Origin: Streptomyces sp. NBC_01351
GTDB lineage: Bacteria > Actinomycetota > Actinomycetes > Streptomycetales > Streptomycetaceae
NCBI RefSeq assembly: GCF_036237315.1
Contig: NZ_CP108356.1
Location: 6,825,501-6,889,500 of the forward strand
Direction: 5' to 3'
DNA: 64,000 nt
The position numbers and the translations under genes were made by a program. Below, piece after piece: positions 19,911 through 29,537 of this stretch (position 1 is the first letter of the stretch; every line of letters starts with the position of its first letter). The notes under the pieces are model-generated. The model was not told where the DNA came from, did not search any database, and saw only the letters and a program-made list of their open reading frames with translations.

Positions 19911-21260
19911 GTGGAACCAGATCTCTTCACCGCAGCAGCCGAAGAACGCCAGGAGAAGGACCCGTCGAGCTCTCCGCTCGCCGTCCGCATGCGCCCGCGC
20001 ACCCTGGACGAGGTCGTCGGCCAGCAGCACCTGCTGAAGCCCGGCTCCCCGCTGCGCCGACTGGTGGGCGAGGGCGCCGGGGGACCGGCCGGTGCTTCTT
20101 CGGTGATCCTCTGGGGGCCGCCCGGCATCGGGAAGACCACCCTCGCGTACGTGGTCAGCCAGGCGACGCAGAAGCGCTTCGTGGAGCTGTCCGCCATCAC
20201 GGCGGGCGTGAAGGAGGTCCGCGCCGTCATCGAGGGCGCGAGGCGGGCGGCCGGCGGCTACGGCAAGGAGACCGTCCTCTTCCTCGACGAGATCCACCGC
20301 TTCAGCAAGGCCCAGCAGGACTCGCTGCTCCCGGCGGTGGAGAACCGCTGGGTGACGCTCATCGCCGCGACCACGGAGAACCCGTACTTCTCGATCATCT
20401 CCCCGCTGCTGTCGCGCTCGCTCCTGCTGACCCTGGAGCCGCTGACGGACGCGGACCTGAGCGCGCTGATGCGGCGGGCGCTTGAGGAGGACCGGGGGCT
20501 CGGCGGGTCGGTGACCCTGCCGGCGGACGCCGAGGCGCACCTGCTGCGCATCGCCGGGGGCGACGCGCGGCGGGCGCTGACCGCGCTGGAGGCGGGAGCC
20601 GGGTCAGCCATCGCCAAGGGCGAGCCCGAGATCACCCTGCAGACGGTGGAAGAGGCCGTCGACCGGGCCGCGGTCAGGTACGACCGTGACGGGGACCAGC
20701 ACTACGACGTGGCGAGCGCGCTGATCAAGTCGATCCGCGGCTCGGACGTGGACGCGGCGCTGCACTACCTGGCGCGGATGATCGAGGCCGGGGAGGACCC
20801 GCGGTTCATCGCGCGGCGCCTGATGATCTCGGCGAGCGAGGACATCGGGCTCGCGGACCCGACGGCCCTGCCGATCGCGGTGGCCGCGGCCCAGGCCGTG
20901 GCGATGATCGGTTTCCCGGAGGCCGCGCTGACCCTGTCGCACGCCACGATCGCGCTGGCGCTGGCCCCGAAGTCGAACACCGCCACGACCGCGATCGGGG
21001 CGGCGCTGGCCGACGTACGGGCCGGGCTGGCCGGGTCCGTGCCGGCGCACCTGAGGGACGGGCACTACAAGGGCGCGGCGAAGCTGGGGCACGCGCAGGG
21101 GTACGTGTACCCGCACGATGTGCCGGGCGGTATCGCGGCCCAGCAGTACGCGCCGGACGAGGTGGCGGGGAAGCGGTATTACGAGCCGACGCGGTATGGG
21201 GCCGAGGCGCGCTACGCGGACGTGGTGGAGAAGGTCCGGGAGCGGCTGCGCGGAGAGTGA
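19911..21260 (+). CDS. rarA: Replication-associated recombination protein A (RarA/MgsA)
   Basis: A 449-residue AAA+ ATPase of the RarA/WRNIP1 family, acting at stalled replication forks. Walker A is GPPGIGKTT at residues 69-77 and Walker B is [10 protein letters not shown]; sensor 1 is AATTENP. The C-terminal tetramerisation domain ends with the family motif of the type [21 protein letters not shown] start. Its stop is directly followed by copy D of the palindromic repeat. Confidence 0.95.
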   Translation: MEPDLFTAAAEERQEKDPSSSPLAVRMRPRTLDEVVGQQHLLKPGSPLRRLVGEGAGGPAGASSVILWGPPGIGKTTLAYVVSQATQKRFVELSAITAGVKEVRAVIEGARRAAGGYGKETVLFLDEIHRFSKAQQDSLLPAVENRWVTLIAATTENPYFSIISPLLSRSLLLTLEPLTDADLSALMRRALEEDRGLGGSVTLPADAEAHLLRIAGGDARRALTALEAGAGSAIAKGEPEITLQTVEEAVDRAAVRYDRDGDQHYDVASALIKSIRGSDVDAALHYLARMIEAGEDPRFIARRLMISASEDIGLADPTALPIAVAAAQAVAMIGFPEAALTLSHATIALALAPKSNTATTAIGAALADVRAGLAGSVPAHLRDGHYKGAAKLGHAQGYVYPHDVPGGIAAQQYAPDEVAGKRYYEPTRYGAEARYADVVEKVRERLRGE

Positions 21261-21432
21261 GCGCGGCGCCACTGCCGGGGCTCCGCCCCGGACCCCGCGC
21301 CTCAAACGCCGGCGGGGCTGGATTTCGGCTGAGCTGCGCCCGAAGGTGCAGCCCGCCGGCGTTTGAGGCGCGGGTCTGGGCAGAGCCCAGTTTCGGGAAG
21401 GGGCGGGGTGGGGGAGGCCCCGCGCAGCGGCC
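21261..21432. repeat. Modular palindromic intergenic repeat, copy D
   Basis: It begins at the rarA stop. The left arm is CCGGGGCTCCGCCCCGG then GCGCCTCAAACGCCGGCGGG; the right arm is GCCCGCCGGCGTTTGAGGCG followed by a diverged hairpin CTGGGCAGAGCCCAG. It is extended at 21392-21432 by a G-rich module, TTCGGGAAGGGGCGGGGTGG onward to GCGCAGCGGCC, which recurs inverted in copy H. Confidence 0.88.
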
Positions 21433-21483
21433 GCCCCGCCGCGTCGGCGCGCGGGGGGCAGGGGTCGGCCCTAGGCTCCCCGC

Positions 21484-22185
21484 ATGGGACGCCGTGCTCC
21501 ACTCATCGCCGCGGCGGTAGCGCTGCTGCTCAGCGGGTGTCACCACGACGCCCCCGTGAGGGGCACGGCACCGCTCGTCGGGCAGGTGCCGCTCGCGAGC
21601 CCCGGGTTCCCGCCCGCCGCCGCCACCGCAACGGCCCAGCTGGCGAAGCTGAAGGTCGAGTGGGGGAAGAACTGGGAGACGTACAAGCGGGAGAACTTCG
21701 GCAAGTACTGGTCGGACGAGACCGACGCAGTCGGCGGGCGCAACGGCTGTGACACCCGGGACGACGTGCTGCGGCGGGACCTGAGCGAGCTGCGCGAGGG
21801 GGACCGCAACCCCTGCGTGGTGCTCTCCGGGGCACTGCACGATCCGTACACCGGCAAGGAGCTCCCCTATACCTACCGGCGCGCGTCGCAGATCCAGTCC
21901 GACCACGTCGTCGCGCTCGGCGCGGCCTGGCGGGGCGGCGCGTACGGATGGACGCCGCAGCGCAGGCTGGAGTACGCGAACGACCTCGACGTGCTGCTCG
22001 CCGTGGACAAGCAGACCAACTACGAGAAGAGCAGCAAGACCGCCGACAAGTGGAAGCCGCCGCGGCGGGAATACTGGTGCGAGTACGGGCGCCGCTACAC
22101 CGGGATCAAGGCGAAGTACCAGCTGTCCGTGACCCCGCCCGAGAAGGTGGCGCTGCAGGAACTGCTGGCCACCTGCCCTCAGTGA
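21484..22185 (+). CDS. Secreted lipoprotein with HNH-type nuclease domain (DUF1524-like)
   Basis: A 233-residue predicted lipoprotein. The signal peptide (residues 1-18) ends in a lipobox LLLSGC with Cys19 as lipidation site. The C-terminal half matches the HNH/GmrSD-C (DUF1524) layout common in secreted streptomycete nucleases: QSDHVVALGAAWRGG, then ANDLDVLLAVDKQTNYEKS and DKWKPPRREYWCEY. Four cysteines in the mature part (NGCDT, NPCVV, YWCEY, ATCPQ) could form disulfides. Catalytic activity is inferred from motif residues, not shown. It converges with the next gene, whose stop overlaps by seven bases. Confidence 0.85.
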   Translation: MGRRAPLIAAAVALLLSGCHHDAPVRGTAPLVGQVPLASPGFPPAAATATAQLAKLKVEWGKNWETYKRENFGKYWSDETDAVGGRNGCDTRDDVLRRDLSELREGDRNPCVVLSGALHDPYTGKELPYTYRRASQIQSDHVVALGAAWRGGAYGWTPQRRLEYANDLDVLLAVDKQTNYEKSSKTADKWKPPRREYWCEYGRRYTGIKAKYQLSVTPPEKVALQELLATCPQ

Positions 22186-23087
22186 GCGGCGGCCGAGAAC
22201 AGCGTGCGCATCGCCCGGCGCAGGTCGCAGACGTCCGCCACCGGCTCCGGGAAGTCGAAGCGGGCGTCGAAGGATCCGGCGGGGCCGCCCGTGAAGCGGA
22301 CGCGCAGACCCAGCCGGTCCAGGGCGAGCGGGACCGCCCTCATGCCCTCCGCCTCCCGCGCGCCCAGCAGCCCGGCCAGTCCGCCGAGGCGGTCGGAGTG
22401 GGCGGCGTGCAGGTGCTGGAGCAGCTCCGTCTCGTGGGAGACGAGGGGGTCGGGATCGGCGGCGGCCAGGTCGTCCGGGTCCACGTGCTCGGCGCCCCAC
22501 AGGTCGTCCACCGAGATCTCGCCGATCTCCAGCCGCAGCATCATCCACGCGGGGCGGCCGCTGTAGGGGGCGTCGAGGGACTCGGACATGCCGAGCAGTT
22601 CGCCCACCGGATGCCGCTCGGCCAGTAGCGCCGCGCAGACCGTGCGGTCGTCCCCGCGCACCGGGGTCAGCCAGCCCGCCAGCCAGGCGCGGCCTCGGAT
22701 ACGATGTGGCACGGACACCGGCGCCACATCCGTGATCTCGATCACGGCGGTGAGGTCGTCGTCCTGGGCGTGAGCGGCTGCCCTGGCAGCCGCGGATTCC
22801 CCGGATACAAGGAGAATCACGTCCCCGTCCGGGGTGACGGTCCGTGCGGCCGGCATCCCTGCCCCGAACTCCTCGGAACCGTGCGTGTCACGAGCACCGA
22901 TCAGAGTGAGGGATACTGAGGCGTTGGACTCTACGAGGGTTCGTACGCGTTCGGCTCCGGTGAGCTGCCGAACGCCTTCCCTGGGACGCGGCTGACCTTG
23001 CTTATCGTCGGCGCAAGCGGATTCTGTTTCGTCTGAATCCGGACTGCGCTGCGCACTGGGCAGGGGGATCCCATGTGGTCGAGACAT
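22179..23087 (-). CDS. DUF2470-type protein (PNPOx-like/HugZ-like), iron-box gene
   Basis: A 302-residue protein resembling actinobacterial DUF2470/pyridoxamine-oxidase-like proteins: an N-terminal split-barrel half (RTVTPDGDVILLVSGES ... AVIEITDVAPVSVPHRIRGRAWLAGW) and a C-terminal helical DUF2470 half (DPLVSHETELLQHLHAAHSDRLGGLAGLLG ... FDFPEPVADVCDLRRAMRTLF). Relatives include haem-degrading HugZ enzymes, but haem binding here is unproven. The ATG at 23085-23087 has GAGGAGG eight bases upstream. An iron box 15-33 bases upstream of the start points to repression by an iron-dependent DtxR/DmdR regulator. Confidence 0.75.
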   Translation of the reverse strand: MSRPHGIPLPSAQRSPDSDETESACADDKQGQPRPREGVRQLTGAERVRTLVESNASVSLTLIGARDTHGSEEFGAGMPAARTVTPDGDVILLVSGESAAARAAAHAQDDDLTAVIEITDVAPVSVPHRIRGRAWLAGWLTPVRGDDRTVCAALLAERHPVGELLGMSESLDAPYSGRPAWMMLRLEIGEISVDDLWGAEHVDPDDLAAADPDPLVSHETELLQHLHAAHSDRLGGLAGLLGAREAEGMRAVPLALDRLGLRVRFTGGPAGSFDARFDFPEPVADVCDLRRAMRTLFSAAAH

Positions 23088-23101
23088 TACGTCCTCCTCG
23101 C

Positions 23102-23120
23102 TAAGGTAAGCCTCACCTAA
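23102..23120. promoter_or_regulatory. Iron box (DtxR/IdeR/DmdR-type operator)
   Basis: TAAGGTAAGCCTCACCTAA matches the 19-bp DtxR/IdeR consensus TTAGGTTAGCCTAACCTAA at 16 of 19 positions and keeps its dyad symmetry. It lies in the 55-base gap between the minus-strand DUF2470 gene and plus-strand rpsD, 15 bases from the former start and 22 bases from the latter. In Streptomyces such boxes bind DmdR1 with Fe(II). Confidence 0.8.
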
Positions 23121-23142
23121 CTTACATGGAGGTAGGTTCCAC

Positions 23143-23754
23143 GTGAACCAGAAGCGACCCAAGGTCAAGAAGTCGCGTGCCCTCGGCATTGCGCTGACCC
23201 CGAAGGCCGTCAAGTACTTCGAGGCCCGCCCCTACCCGCCGGGCGAGCACGGCCGTGGCCGCAAGCAGAACTCGGACTACAAGGTTCGTCTGCTGGAGAA
23301 GCAGCGTCTGCGCGCTCAGTACGACATCTCTGAGCGTCAGATGGCCCGCGCGTACGACCGCGCCAAGAAGGCCGAAGGCAAGACGGGCGAGGCGCTGGTC
23401 GTCGAGCTCGAGCGTCGCCTCGACGCCCTGGTTCTGCGTTCGGGCATCGCCCGCACCATCTACCAGGCCCGCCAGATGGTCGTTCACGGCCACATCGAGG
23501 TCAACGGTGGCAAGGTCGACAAGCCGTCGTTCCGTGTCCGCCCGGACGACGTCGTGACCGTGCGCGAGCGCAGCCGCGAGAAGGTTCCGTTCCAGGTTGC
23601 CCGTGAGGGTGGCTACGCAGGCGAGGGCGAGACCCCCCGTTACCTGCAGGTCAACCTGAAGGCCCTGGCCTTCCGCCTGGACCGCGACCCGAACCGCAAG
23701 GAAATCCCGGTCATCTGCGACGAGCAGCTCGTCGTCGAGTACTACGCCCGCTGA
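23143..23754 (+). CDS. rpsD: 30S ribosomal protein S4 (zinc-free form)
   Basis: A 203-residue primary 16S rRNA-binding protein. The S4 RNA-binding domain spans roughly residues 90-150 ([31 protein letters not shown]). The N-terminus ([20 protein letters not shown]) lacks the four-cysteine zinc site of the C+ form; the only cysteine is Cys192. The GTG start is preceded by GGAGG. Unlike E. coli, it stands alone rather than in the alpha operon. The iron box upstream is in its promoter region. Confidence 0.97.
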   Translation: MNQKRPKVKKSRALGIALTPKAVKYFEARPYPPGEHGRGRKQNSDYKVRLLEKQRLRAQYDISERQMARAYDRAKKAEGKTGEALVVELERRLDALVLRSGIARTIYQARQMVVHGHIEVNGGKVDKPSFRVRPDDVVTVRERSREKVPFQVAREGGYAGEGETPRYLQVNLKALAFRLDRDPNRKEIPVICDEQLVVEYYAR

Positions 23755-25915
23755 TGTTGGCGTAGCCCTCACAGGCTGGTGGAAACCCGCCGTCCCCTTC
23801 GGGGGGCGGCGGGTTTTCCGTTTCCCCGCGCAGTGCGCGCGCCACCAGCTCCTCGCGGCCCAGCTCCCGCCCCTCGGCCGCGTACGCCGCGTAGCGATCG
23901 GCGCCGAGCAGCTCGCCCGCCCGCTCCTGGCACATCAGCCGCGGGGCGTTGAAGTAGCCCGAGCCGAAGAGCCGGAGCCCCACCCCGTCCCACAGCGGCT
24001 CCGCCGCGCCCTGGAGCACCGCGGCCTCGGCCGGATCGCCCTCCGCGACAGTGACCAGGGCCAGCAGCTCCAGTGCGAGCACCAGCCCGACCAGATCGTG
24101 GAAGGCGTGGTTGATCTCCACGCACTCGGTCAGCAGCCGCCGGGCCTCCCCCTCGGCCCCCGCGTCCAGGGCTGCGTAAGCGAGCACGTACAGGGCGTAC
24201 GCCTTCGTCCAGCGCTCCCCGCGCTCCTCGCAGATCTCCCGGACCTCCTCGCACAGCGACAGCGCGCCCGCCGGCTCCCCCTGGAAGGCCAGCACCATGC
24301 CCAGTTCCACCTGGCACATCAGCACGTTGCTGTTCAGCTCCCCGGCGTCCCGGTAGCGCTCCAGCGCCGAGCCCAGCAGCTCCCCGGCCCGCGCCATGTC
24401 GTCCGAGACCAGTGCCAGGCAGCCCAGCCGGTGCACCGCGTACGCCGCGGCCAGGGCGTTGCCGCTGCGCGCCGCCGCGTCCCGGCACTCGTACAGGGCG
24501 CTCATCGCGGCCACCGCGTCCCCTTGGAGGGCCGATACGTAGCCCAGCACCCACAGGGCCTTCAGCCGCGAGGGCTCGTACTCGGTCATCCCCACCGGCG
24601 CCGCCGCCCGGCCGGTCGGCTCCAAGGCCCGGTCCAGCCAGTGCCGGCCCTCGGTCAGCCGCCCGCAGCCCGCCCAGTAGAACCACAGGGTGCCCGCCAG
24701 GTACTGGCCGAGGTGCGCCTCGTCCGGCTCCTCCAGGCAGCACTCCAGGGCGAGCCGCAGATTCGGCAGCTCCCCGTCCACCAGTGCGGCGATCTCCTCC
24801 TGGCGGGGGCTGAACCAGTCCGTCTCGCACCAGGTCGCCAGGCCGACGTACCAGTCCCGGTGCCGCCGCCGCAGCCGCGCGGCGTCACCCAGCGACTCCA
24901 GCCAGCCCGCCCCGTACGCCCGTACGGTCTCCAGCATCCGGTAGCGCACCCCGGTCGGCGTCTCCTCGCGGGCCAGCAGGGACTGGGCGAGGAGCTCCCC
25001 GACCAGGTCCAGCACGCTCTCCACCGGCAGGTCGGGGCCCGCGCACACGTACTCCGCGGCGTCGAGGTCGAACTGCCCGGCGAAGACCGACAGCCGGGCC
25101 CACAGCAGCCGCTCCGCCGCCGTGCACAGCTCGTGGCTCCAGCCGATGGCCGTGCGCAGCGCCCGGTGCCGGGGCAGCACCCCCCGCGCGCCGCCCGTCA
25201 GCAGCGCGAACCGGTCATCCAGCCGGGCCAGCACCTGGGCCGCCGACAGCACGCGCAGCCGGGCCGCCGCCAGCTCCAGGGCCAGCGGGATCCCGTCCAG
25301 GCGGGCGCAGAGCTCGACCAGCGCGGCCCGGTTCGCCCCGGTCACGTGGAAGGCCGGGTCCGCCGCCGTCGCGCGGGCGGTCAGCAGGGCCAGCGACTCG
25401 GCCGCGTCCAGCGGGGCCAGTGGGAAGGCCTGCTCGCCGTCCAGGGCCAGCGGGCGCCGGCCGGCGGCGAGCACCCGCAGGCCGGGGGAGCGGCGCAGCA
25501 GCTCCCGCACCAGCTCGGCGGTCGCGTCGACCAGCTGCTCGAAGCCGTCCAGGACCAGCAGCAGCCGCCGCCCCGCCAGGTGCTCGGCCAGCACGGTCCG
25601 GGGCGGCCGGGTGGTGTGGTCGGTGAGCCCGAGCGCCTCGGCGAGGGTGAGCTCCAGCAGCGCGGGATCCCGTACGGCCGCCAGCTCGGCCAGCCAGACC
25701 CCGTCGCAGTAGCGTTCCTGCAGGTCCTCACCGGCTTCCTCGTCCGAAGCCCGGGCGGCTGCCAGAGCCAGCCGGGACTTGCCCACCCCGCCCACCCCGG
25801 TCACGGTCACGAGCCGCGAGGACTCCAGAAGCCGCCCCAGCTCGGCGAGTTCGGAACCTCGGCCGATGAACTCGCCCACCTCCGCGGGAAGATTGCCCCG
25901 CCTCTTCTGTCGCAT
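23711..25915 (-). CDS. NB-ARC ATPase/TPR regulator lacking a recognisable DNA-binding domain
   Basis: A 734-residue STAND-type ATPase resembling the ATPase and TPR parts of AfsR/LuxR-family regulators. The N-terminus [17 protein letters not shown] leads into Walker A GVGGVGKS (residues ~40-47); Walker [12 protein letters not shown] and GLPL-like [12 protein letters not shown] follow. TPR-like helices fill residues ~420-690. No N-terminal SARP domain and no C-terminal LuxR helix-turn-helix is visible. ATG at 25915 is preferred; TTG at 25954 would add 13 residues. The last ~45 codons pass through the rpsD terminator, and the stop lies 44 bases inside rpsD on the other strand. Confidence 0.8.
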   Translation of the reverse strand: MRQKRRGNLPAEVGEFIGRGSELAELGRLLESSRLVTVTGVGGVGKSRLALAAARASDEEAGEDLQERYCDGVWLAELAAVRDPALLELTLAEALGLTDHTTRPPRTVLAEHLAGRRLLLVLDGFEQLVDATAELVRELLRRSPGLRVLAAGRRPLALDGEQAFPLAPLDAAESLALLTARATAADPAFHVTGANRAALVELCARLDGIPLALELAAARLRVLSAAQVLARLDDRFALLTGGARGVLPRHRALRTAIGWSHELCTAAERLLWARLSVFAGQFDLDAAEYVCAGPDLPVESVLDLVGELLAQSLLAREETPTGVRYRMLETVRAYGAGWLESLGDAARLRRRHRDWYVGLATWCETDWFSPRQEEIAALVDGELPNLRLALECCLEEPDEAHLGQYLAGTLWFYWAGCGRLTEGRHWLDRALEPTGRAAAPVGMTEYEPSRLKALWVLGYVSALQGDAVAAMSALYECRDAAARSGNALAAAYAVHRLGCLALVSDDMARAGELLGSALERYRDAGELNSNVLMCQVELGMVLAFQGEPAGALSLCEEVREICEERGERWTKAYALYVLAYAALDAGAEGEARRLLTECVEINHAFHDLVGLVLALELLALVTVAEGDPAEAAVLQGAAEPLWDGVGLRLFGSGYFNAPRLMCQERAGELLGADRYAAYAAEGRELGREELVARALRGETENPPPPEGDGGFPPACEGYANISGRSTRRRAARRR
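23781..23819. terminator. Hairpin terminator after rpsD
   Basis: AAACCCGCCG at 23783-23792 pairs with CGGCGGGTTT at 23807-23816, with an inner CCCC/GGGG pairing and a TTCG loop; T-runs lie on the 3' side. The hairpin also lies inside the last codons of the opposing NB-ARC gene, where it encodes a Pro/Glu/Gly run. Confidence 0.88.
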
Positions 25916-26072
25916 GGGACACGGAGCGTACTGGTCCGGATGCGCTGCGTACAAAGCGTTCAGGTGGGTCCCGGAATTCGGGTACTGCCGGGGATCCCTG
26001 GCGCGATAGGGTCGGAGGGCGAATCTTTTTGCAGTTCGAGTAGTTCAAGTACAGACGAGAGTGCGGTGTGAC

Positions 26073-26504
26073 GTGTCCGGTGGAGAGGTGGCCGGGATCC
26101 TCGTGGCCGTCTTCTGGGCCATCCTGGTCTCCTTCCTCGCCGTTGTGCTGGTGAGGCTGGCCCAGGTGCTCAAGGCGACCACCAAACTGGTGACCGAGGT
26201 GACCGACCAGGCCGTCCCGCTGCTGGCAGACGCCTCCACCACCGTCCGCTCCGCGCGCACCCAGCTCGACCGGGTGGACGCCATCGCGAGCGACGTCCAG
26301 GAGGTCACTTCCAACGCCTCCGCGCTGTCCTCCACCGTGGCCACCGCCTTCGGCGGGCCGCTGGTCAAGGTCGCGGCCTTCGGTTACGGCGTCCGCAAGG
26401 CGCTGGGCAAGACCCCGCAGGACGCGCCGCAGAAGACGTCCCGACGTAACGTGATCGTTGGCCGTACGGTGCCGGCGGCACGCCGCCGGAAGCAGAAGGG
26501 CTGA
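26073..26504 (+). CDS. DUF948 membrane protein
   Basis: A 143-residue protein with one N-terminal membrane helix (residues ~5-28, VAGILVAVFWAILVSFLAVVLVRLA), then a ~70-residue amphipathic region (KATTKLVTEVTDQAVPLLADASTTVRSA...) typical of the DUF948/YtxG family, and a basic C-terminus ending RRRKQKG. Function unknown. The GTG at 26073 (SGGEVAGIL) is preferred; an upstream GTG at 26061 is possible. It precedes a second small gene and alaS, an order shared with other actinobacteria. Confidence 0.85.
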   Translation: MSGGEVAGILVAVFWAILVSFLAVVLVRLAQVLKATTKLVTEVTDQAVPLLADASTTVRSARTQLDRVDAIASDVQEVTSNASALSSTVATAFGGPLVKVAAFGYGVRKALGKTPQDAPQKTSRRNVIVGRTVPAARRRKQKG

Positions 26505-26512
26505 GACCTCCG

Positions 26513-26866
26513 ATGTTCCGCCGAGCCTTCTGGTTCACCGCCGGCGCGGCCGCCGGCGTGTGGGCCACCACCAAGGTCAACCGCAAGCTGAAGAAGCTGA
26601 CGCCGGAGAGCCTCGCCGCCCAGGCGGCCGACAAGGCCGTGGAGGCGGGGCACCGCCTCAAGGACTTCGCCCTCGACGTCAAGGCCGGAATGACGCAGCG
26701 CGAGGACGAGCTGAACGACGCACTAGGGCTGCACAGCGACCCCGACCGGCCCGACAACGTCACCGCCCTGCCCGGGCCCCGGCGACTGCGGGCCCTCGAG
26801 AACGACAAGACCAACCACCGATCGAACCGCTCGGCGGTTACGTACAACCGGAATGAGGACCACTGA
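26513..26866 (+). CDS. Small conserved protein upstream of alaS (DUF6167-like)
   Basis: A 117-residue protein with a short N-terminal hydrophobic segment ([21 protein letters not shown]), followed by a basic, then acidic, helical stretch and a polar tail. I assign it tentatively to the actinobacterial DUF6167-type family found before alaS. The ATG is eight bases after the upstream stop, and its own TGA overlaps the alaS ATG by one base. Function unknown; anchoring or scaffolding at the membrane with the DUF948 partner is only a guess. Confidence 0.8.
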   Translation: MFRRAFWFTAGAAAGVWATTKVNRKLKKLTPESLAAQAADKAVEAGHRLKDFALDVKAGMTQREDELNDALGLHSDPDRPDNVTALPGPRRLRALENDKTNHRSNRSAVTYNRNEDH

Positions 26867-29535
26867 TGGAGTCGGCTGAAATCCGCCGCCGCTGGCTGAG
26901 CTTCTTCGAGGAGCGCGGTCACACCGTCGTCCCTTCGGCGTCGCTCATCGCGGACGACCCGACTCTGCTGCTGGTCAACGCGGGCATGGTCCCCTTCAAG
27001 CCGTACTTCCTCGGCGAGACCAAGCCCCCGGCCCCCCGCGCCACCAGCGTGCAGAAGTGCGTCCGTACGCCGGACATCGAAGAGGTCGGCAAGACCACCC
27101 GCCACGGCACGTTCTTCCAGATGTGCGGCAACTTCTCCTTCGGCGACTACTTCAAGGAAGGCGCCATCAAGTACGCCTGGGAGCTGCTCACCAGCTCCGT
27201 GGCGGACGGCGGCTACGGCCTGGAGCCGGAGAAGCTCTGGATCACCGTCTACCTCGACGACGACGAGGCCGAGCAGATCTGGCGCGAGAAGATCGGCGTC
27301 CCCGCCGAGCGCATCCAGCGCCTGGGCAAGAAGGACAACTTCTGGTCTATGGGCGTCCCGGGTCCCTGCGGCCCGTGCTCCGAGATCAACTACGACCGTG
27401 GCCCGGAGTTCGGCGTCGAGGGCGGCCCGGCCGTCAACGACGAGCGCTACGTGGAGATCTGGAACCTGGTCTTCATGCAGTACGAGCGCGGCGCCGGCGA
27501 CGGGAAGGAAGACTTCCCGATCCTCGGTGACCTGCCGTCGAAGAACATCGACACCGGGCTCGGCCTCGAACGCCTCGCGATGATCCTGCAGGGCGTGCAG
27601 AACATGTACGAGACCGACACCCTGCGCGTGGTCATGGACAAGGCCACCGAGCTGACCGGGGTGCAGTACGGCTCCGCCCAGGGCACCGACGTGTCCATGC
27701 GCGTGGTCGCCGACCACATCCGCACCTCCGTCATGCTCATCGGTGACGGCGTCACCCCCGGCAACGAGGGCCGCGGCTACGTGCTGCGCCGCATCATGCG
27801 CCGCGCCATCCGCAACATGCGCCTCATGGGCGCCACGGGTCCCGTCGTTCAGGAACTCGTCGACGTCGTGATCAACACGATGGGGCAGCAGTACCCGGAG
27901 CTCGTCACCGACCGCAAGCGCATCGAGACCGTCGCGCTCGCCGAAGAGGCGGCCTTCCTCAAGGCCGTCAAGGGCGGCACGAACATCCTCGACACCGCCG
28001 TGACCGAGACCAAGGCCGCCGGTGGCACGGTCCTCGCCGGCGACAAGGCGTTCCTGCTCCACGACACCTGGGGCTTCCCGATCGACCTCACCCTGGAGAT
28101 GGCCGCCGAGCAGGGCCTCTCCGTGGACGAGACCGGCTTCCGCCGCCTCATGCAGGAGCAGCGCGACCGCGCCAAGGCCGACGCCAAGGCCAAGAAGACC
28201 GGTCACGCGGACATGTCCGCCTACCGGGAGATCGCGGACGGCTCCGGCGTCACCGAGTTCATCGGCTACGCCACCAACCAGGGCGAGTCCACCATCGTGG
28301 GCCTGCTGGTCAACGGTGTCTCCGCGCCCGCCGCCTCCGAGGGCGACGACGTCGAGGTCGTTCTCGACCGGACCCCCTTCTACGCCGAGGGTGGCGGCCA
28401 GCTCGCCGACCAGGGCCGCATCAAGCTCGACTCGGGCGCCGTCATCGAGGTCCGCGACGTCCAGCAGCCGGTCCCCGGCGTCTCCGTGCACAAGGGAACC
28501 GTCCAGGTCGGCGAGGTGACGGTGGGCGCCTCCGCGTACGCCGCCATCGACGGCAACCGCCGCCGGGCCATCGCCCGCGCCCACTCGGCCACCCACCTGA
28601 CCCACCAGGCGCTGCGCGACGCCCTCGGTCCGACGGCCGCCCAGGCCGGTTCCGAGAACTCGCCCGGCCGCTTCCGCTTCGACTTCGGTTCGCCGAACGC
28701 CGTCCCCGGCGGTGTGCTCACCGACGTCGAGCAGAAGATCAACGAAGTGCTCTCGCGCGAGCTCGACGTGACCGCCGAGGTCATGAGCATCGACGAGGCG
28801 AAGAAGCAGGGCGCCATCGCCGAGTTCGGCGAGAAGTACGGCGAGCGCGTGCGCGTCGTCACCATCGGCGACTTCTCCAAGGAGCTGTGCGGCGGCACCC
28901 ACGTCGGCAACACCAGCCAGCTCGGCCTGGTGAAGCTGCTCGGAGAGTCCTCCATCGGCTCCGGCGTGCGCCGCGTCGAGGCCCTCGTCGGCGTGGACGC
29001 GTACAACTTCCTCGCCAAGGAGCACACGGTCGTCGCCCAGCTCCAGGAGCTGGTCAAGGGCCGTCCGGAGGAGCTGCCGGAGAAGATCGCCTCCATGCTC
29101 GGCAAGCTGAAGGACGCCGAGAAGGAGATCGAGAAGTTCCGCGCGGAGAAGGTCCTCCAGGCCGCCGCCGGTCTCGCCGCCAACGCCCAGGACATCCACG
29201 GCGTCGCCCTCGTCGTCGGCCAGGTGCCGGACGGTACGGGCGCCGACGACCTGCGCAAGCTCGTCCTCGACGTGCGTGGCCGCATCCCTGGCGACCGCCC
29301 GGCCGTGGTCGCGCTCTTCGCCGTGGCCAACGACCGTCCGCTGACGGTCATCGCCACCAACGAGGCGGCCCGCGAGCGCGGCCTCAAGGCCGGCGACCTG
29401 GTCCGTACGGCCGCCAAGACCCTCGGTGGCGGTGGCGGCGGCAAGCCGGACGTCGCCCAGGGCGGCGGCCAGAACCCGGCCGCCGTGCCCGAGGCCATCG
29501 CCGCGGTCGAGCGTCTCGTCGTAGAGACGGCCTGA
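26866..29535 (+). CDS. alaS: Alanyl-tRNA synthetase
   Basis: An 889-residue class II synthetase that charges tRNA-Ala. The catalytic domain has motif 1-2 segments ([29 protein letters not shown]) and motif 3 ([11 protein letters not shown]). The editing domain, which clears Ser-tRNA-Ala, keeps [11 protein letters not shown] and the [13 protein letters not shown] motif, so both zinc-binding elements are intact. A C-terminal DHHA1-type domain follows with [15 protein letters not shown]. Start coupled to the preceding gene. Confidence 0.98.
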   Translation: MESAEIRRRWLSFFEERGHTVVPSASLIADDPTLLLVNAGMVPFKPYFLGETKPPAPRATSVQKCVRTPDIEEVGKTTRHGTFFQMCGNFSFGDYFKEGAIKYAWELLTSSVADGGYGLEPEKLWITVYLDDDEAEQIWREKIGVPAERIQRLGKKDNFWSMGVPGPCGPCSEINYDRGPEFGVEGGPAVNDERYVEIWNLVFMQYERGAGDGKEDFPILGDLPSKNIDTGLGLERLAMILQGVQNMYETDTLRVVMDKATELTGVQYGSAQGTDVSMRVVADHIRTSVMLIGDGVTPGNEGRGYVLRRIMRRAIRNMRLMGATGPVVQELVDVVINTMGQQYPELVTDRKRIETVALAEEAAFLKAVKGGTNILDTAVTETKAAGGTVLAGDKAFLLHDTWGFPIDLTLEMAAEQGLSVDETGFRRLMQEQRDRAKADAKAKKTGHADMSAYREIADGSGVTEFIGYATNQGESTIVGLLVNGVSAPAASEGDDVEVVLDRTPFYAEGGGQLADQGRIKLDSGAVIEVRDVQQPVPGVSVHKGTVQVGEVTVGASAYAAIDGNRRRAIARAHSATHLTHQALRDALGPTAAQAGSENSPGRFRFDFGSPNAVPGGVLTDVEQKINEVLSRELDVTAEVMSIDEAKKQGAIAEFGEKYGERVRVVTIGDFSKELCGGTHVGNTSQLGLVKLLGESSIGSGVRRVEALVGVDAYNFLAKEHTVVAQLQELVKGRPEELPEKIASMLGKLKDAEKEIEKFRAEKVLQAAAGLAANAQDIHGVALVVGQVPDGTGADDLRKLVLDVRGRIPGDRPAVVALFAVANDRPLTVIATNEAARERGLKAGDLVRTAAKTLGGGGGGKPDVAQGGGQNPAAVPEAIAAVERLVVETA

Positions 29536-29537
29536 CG

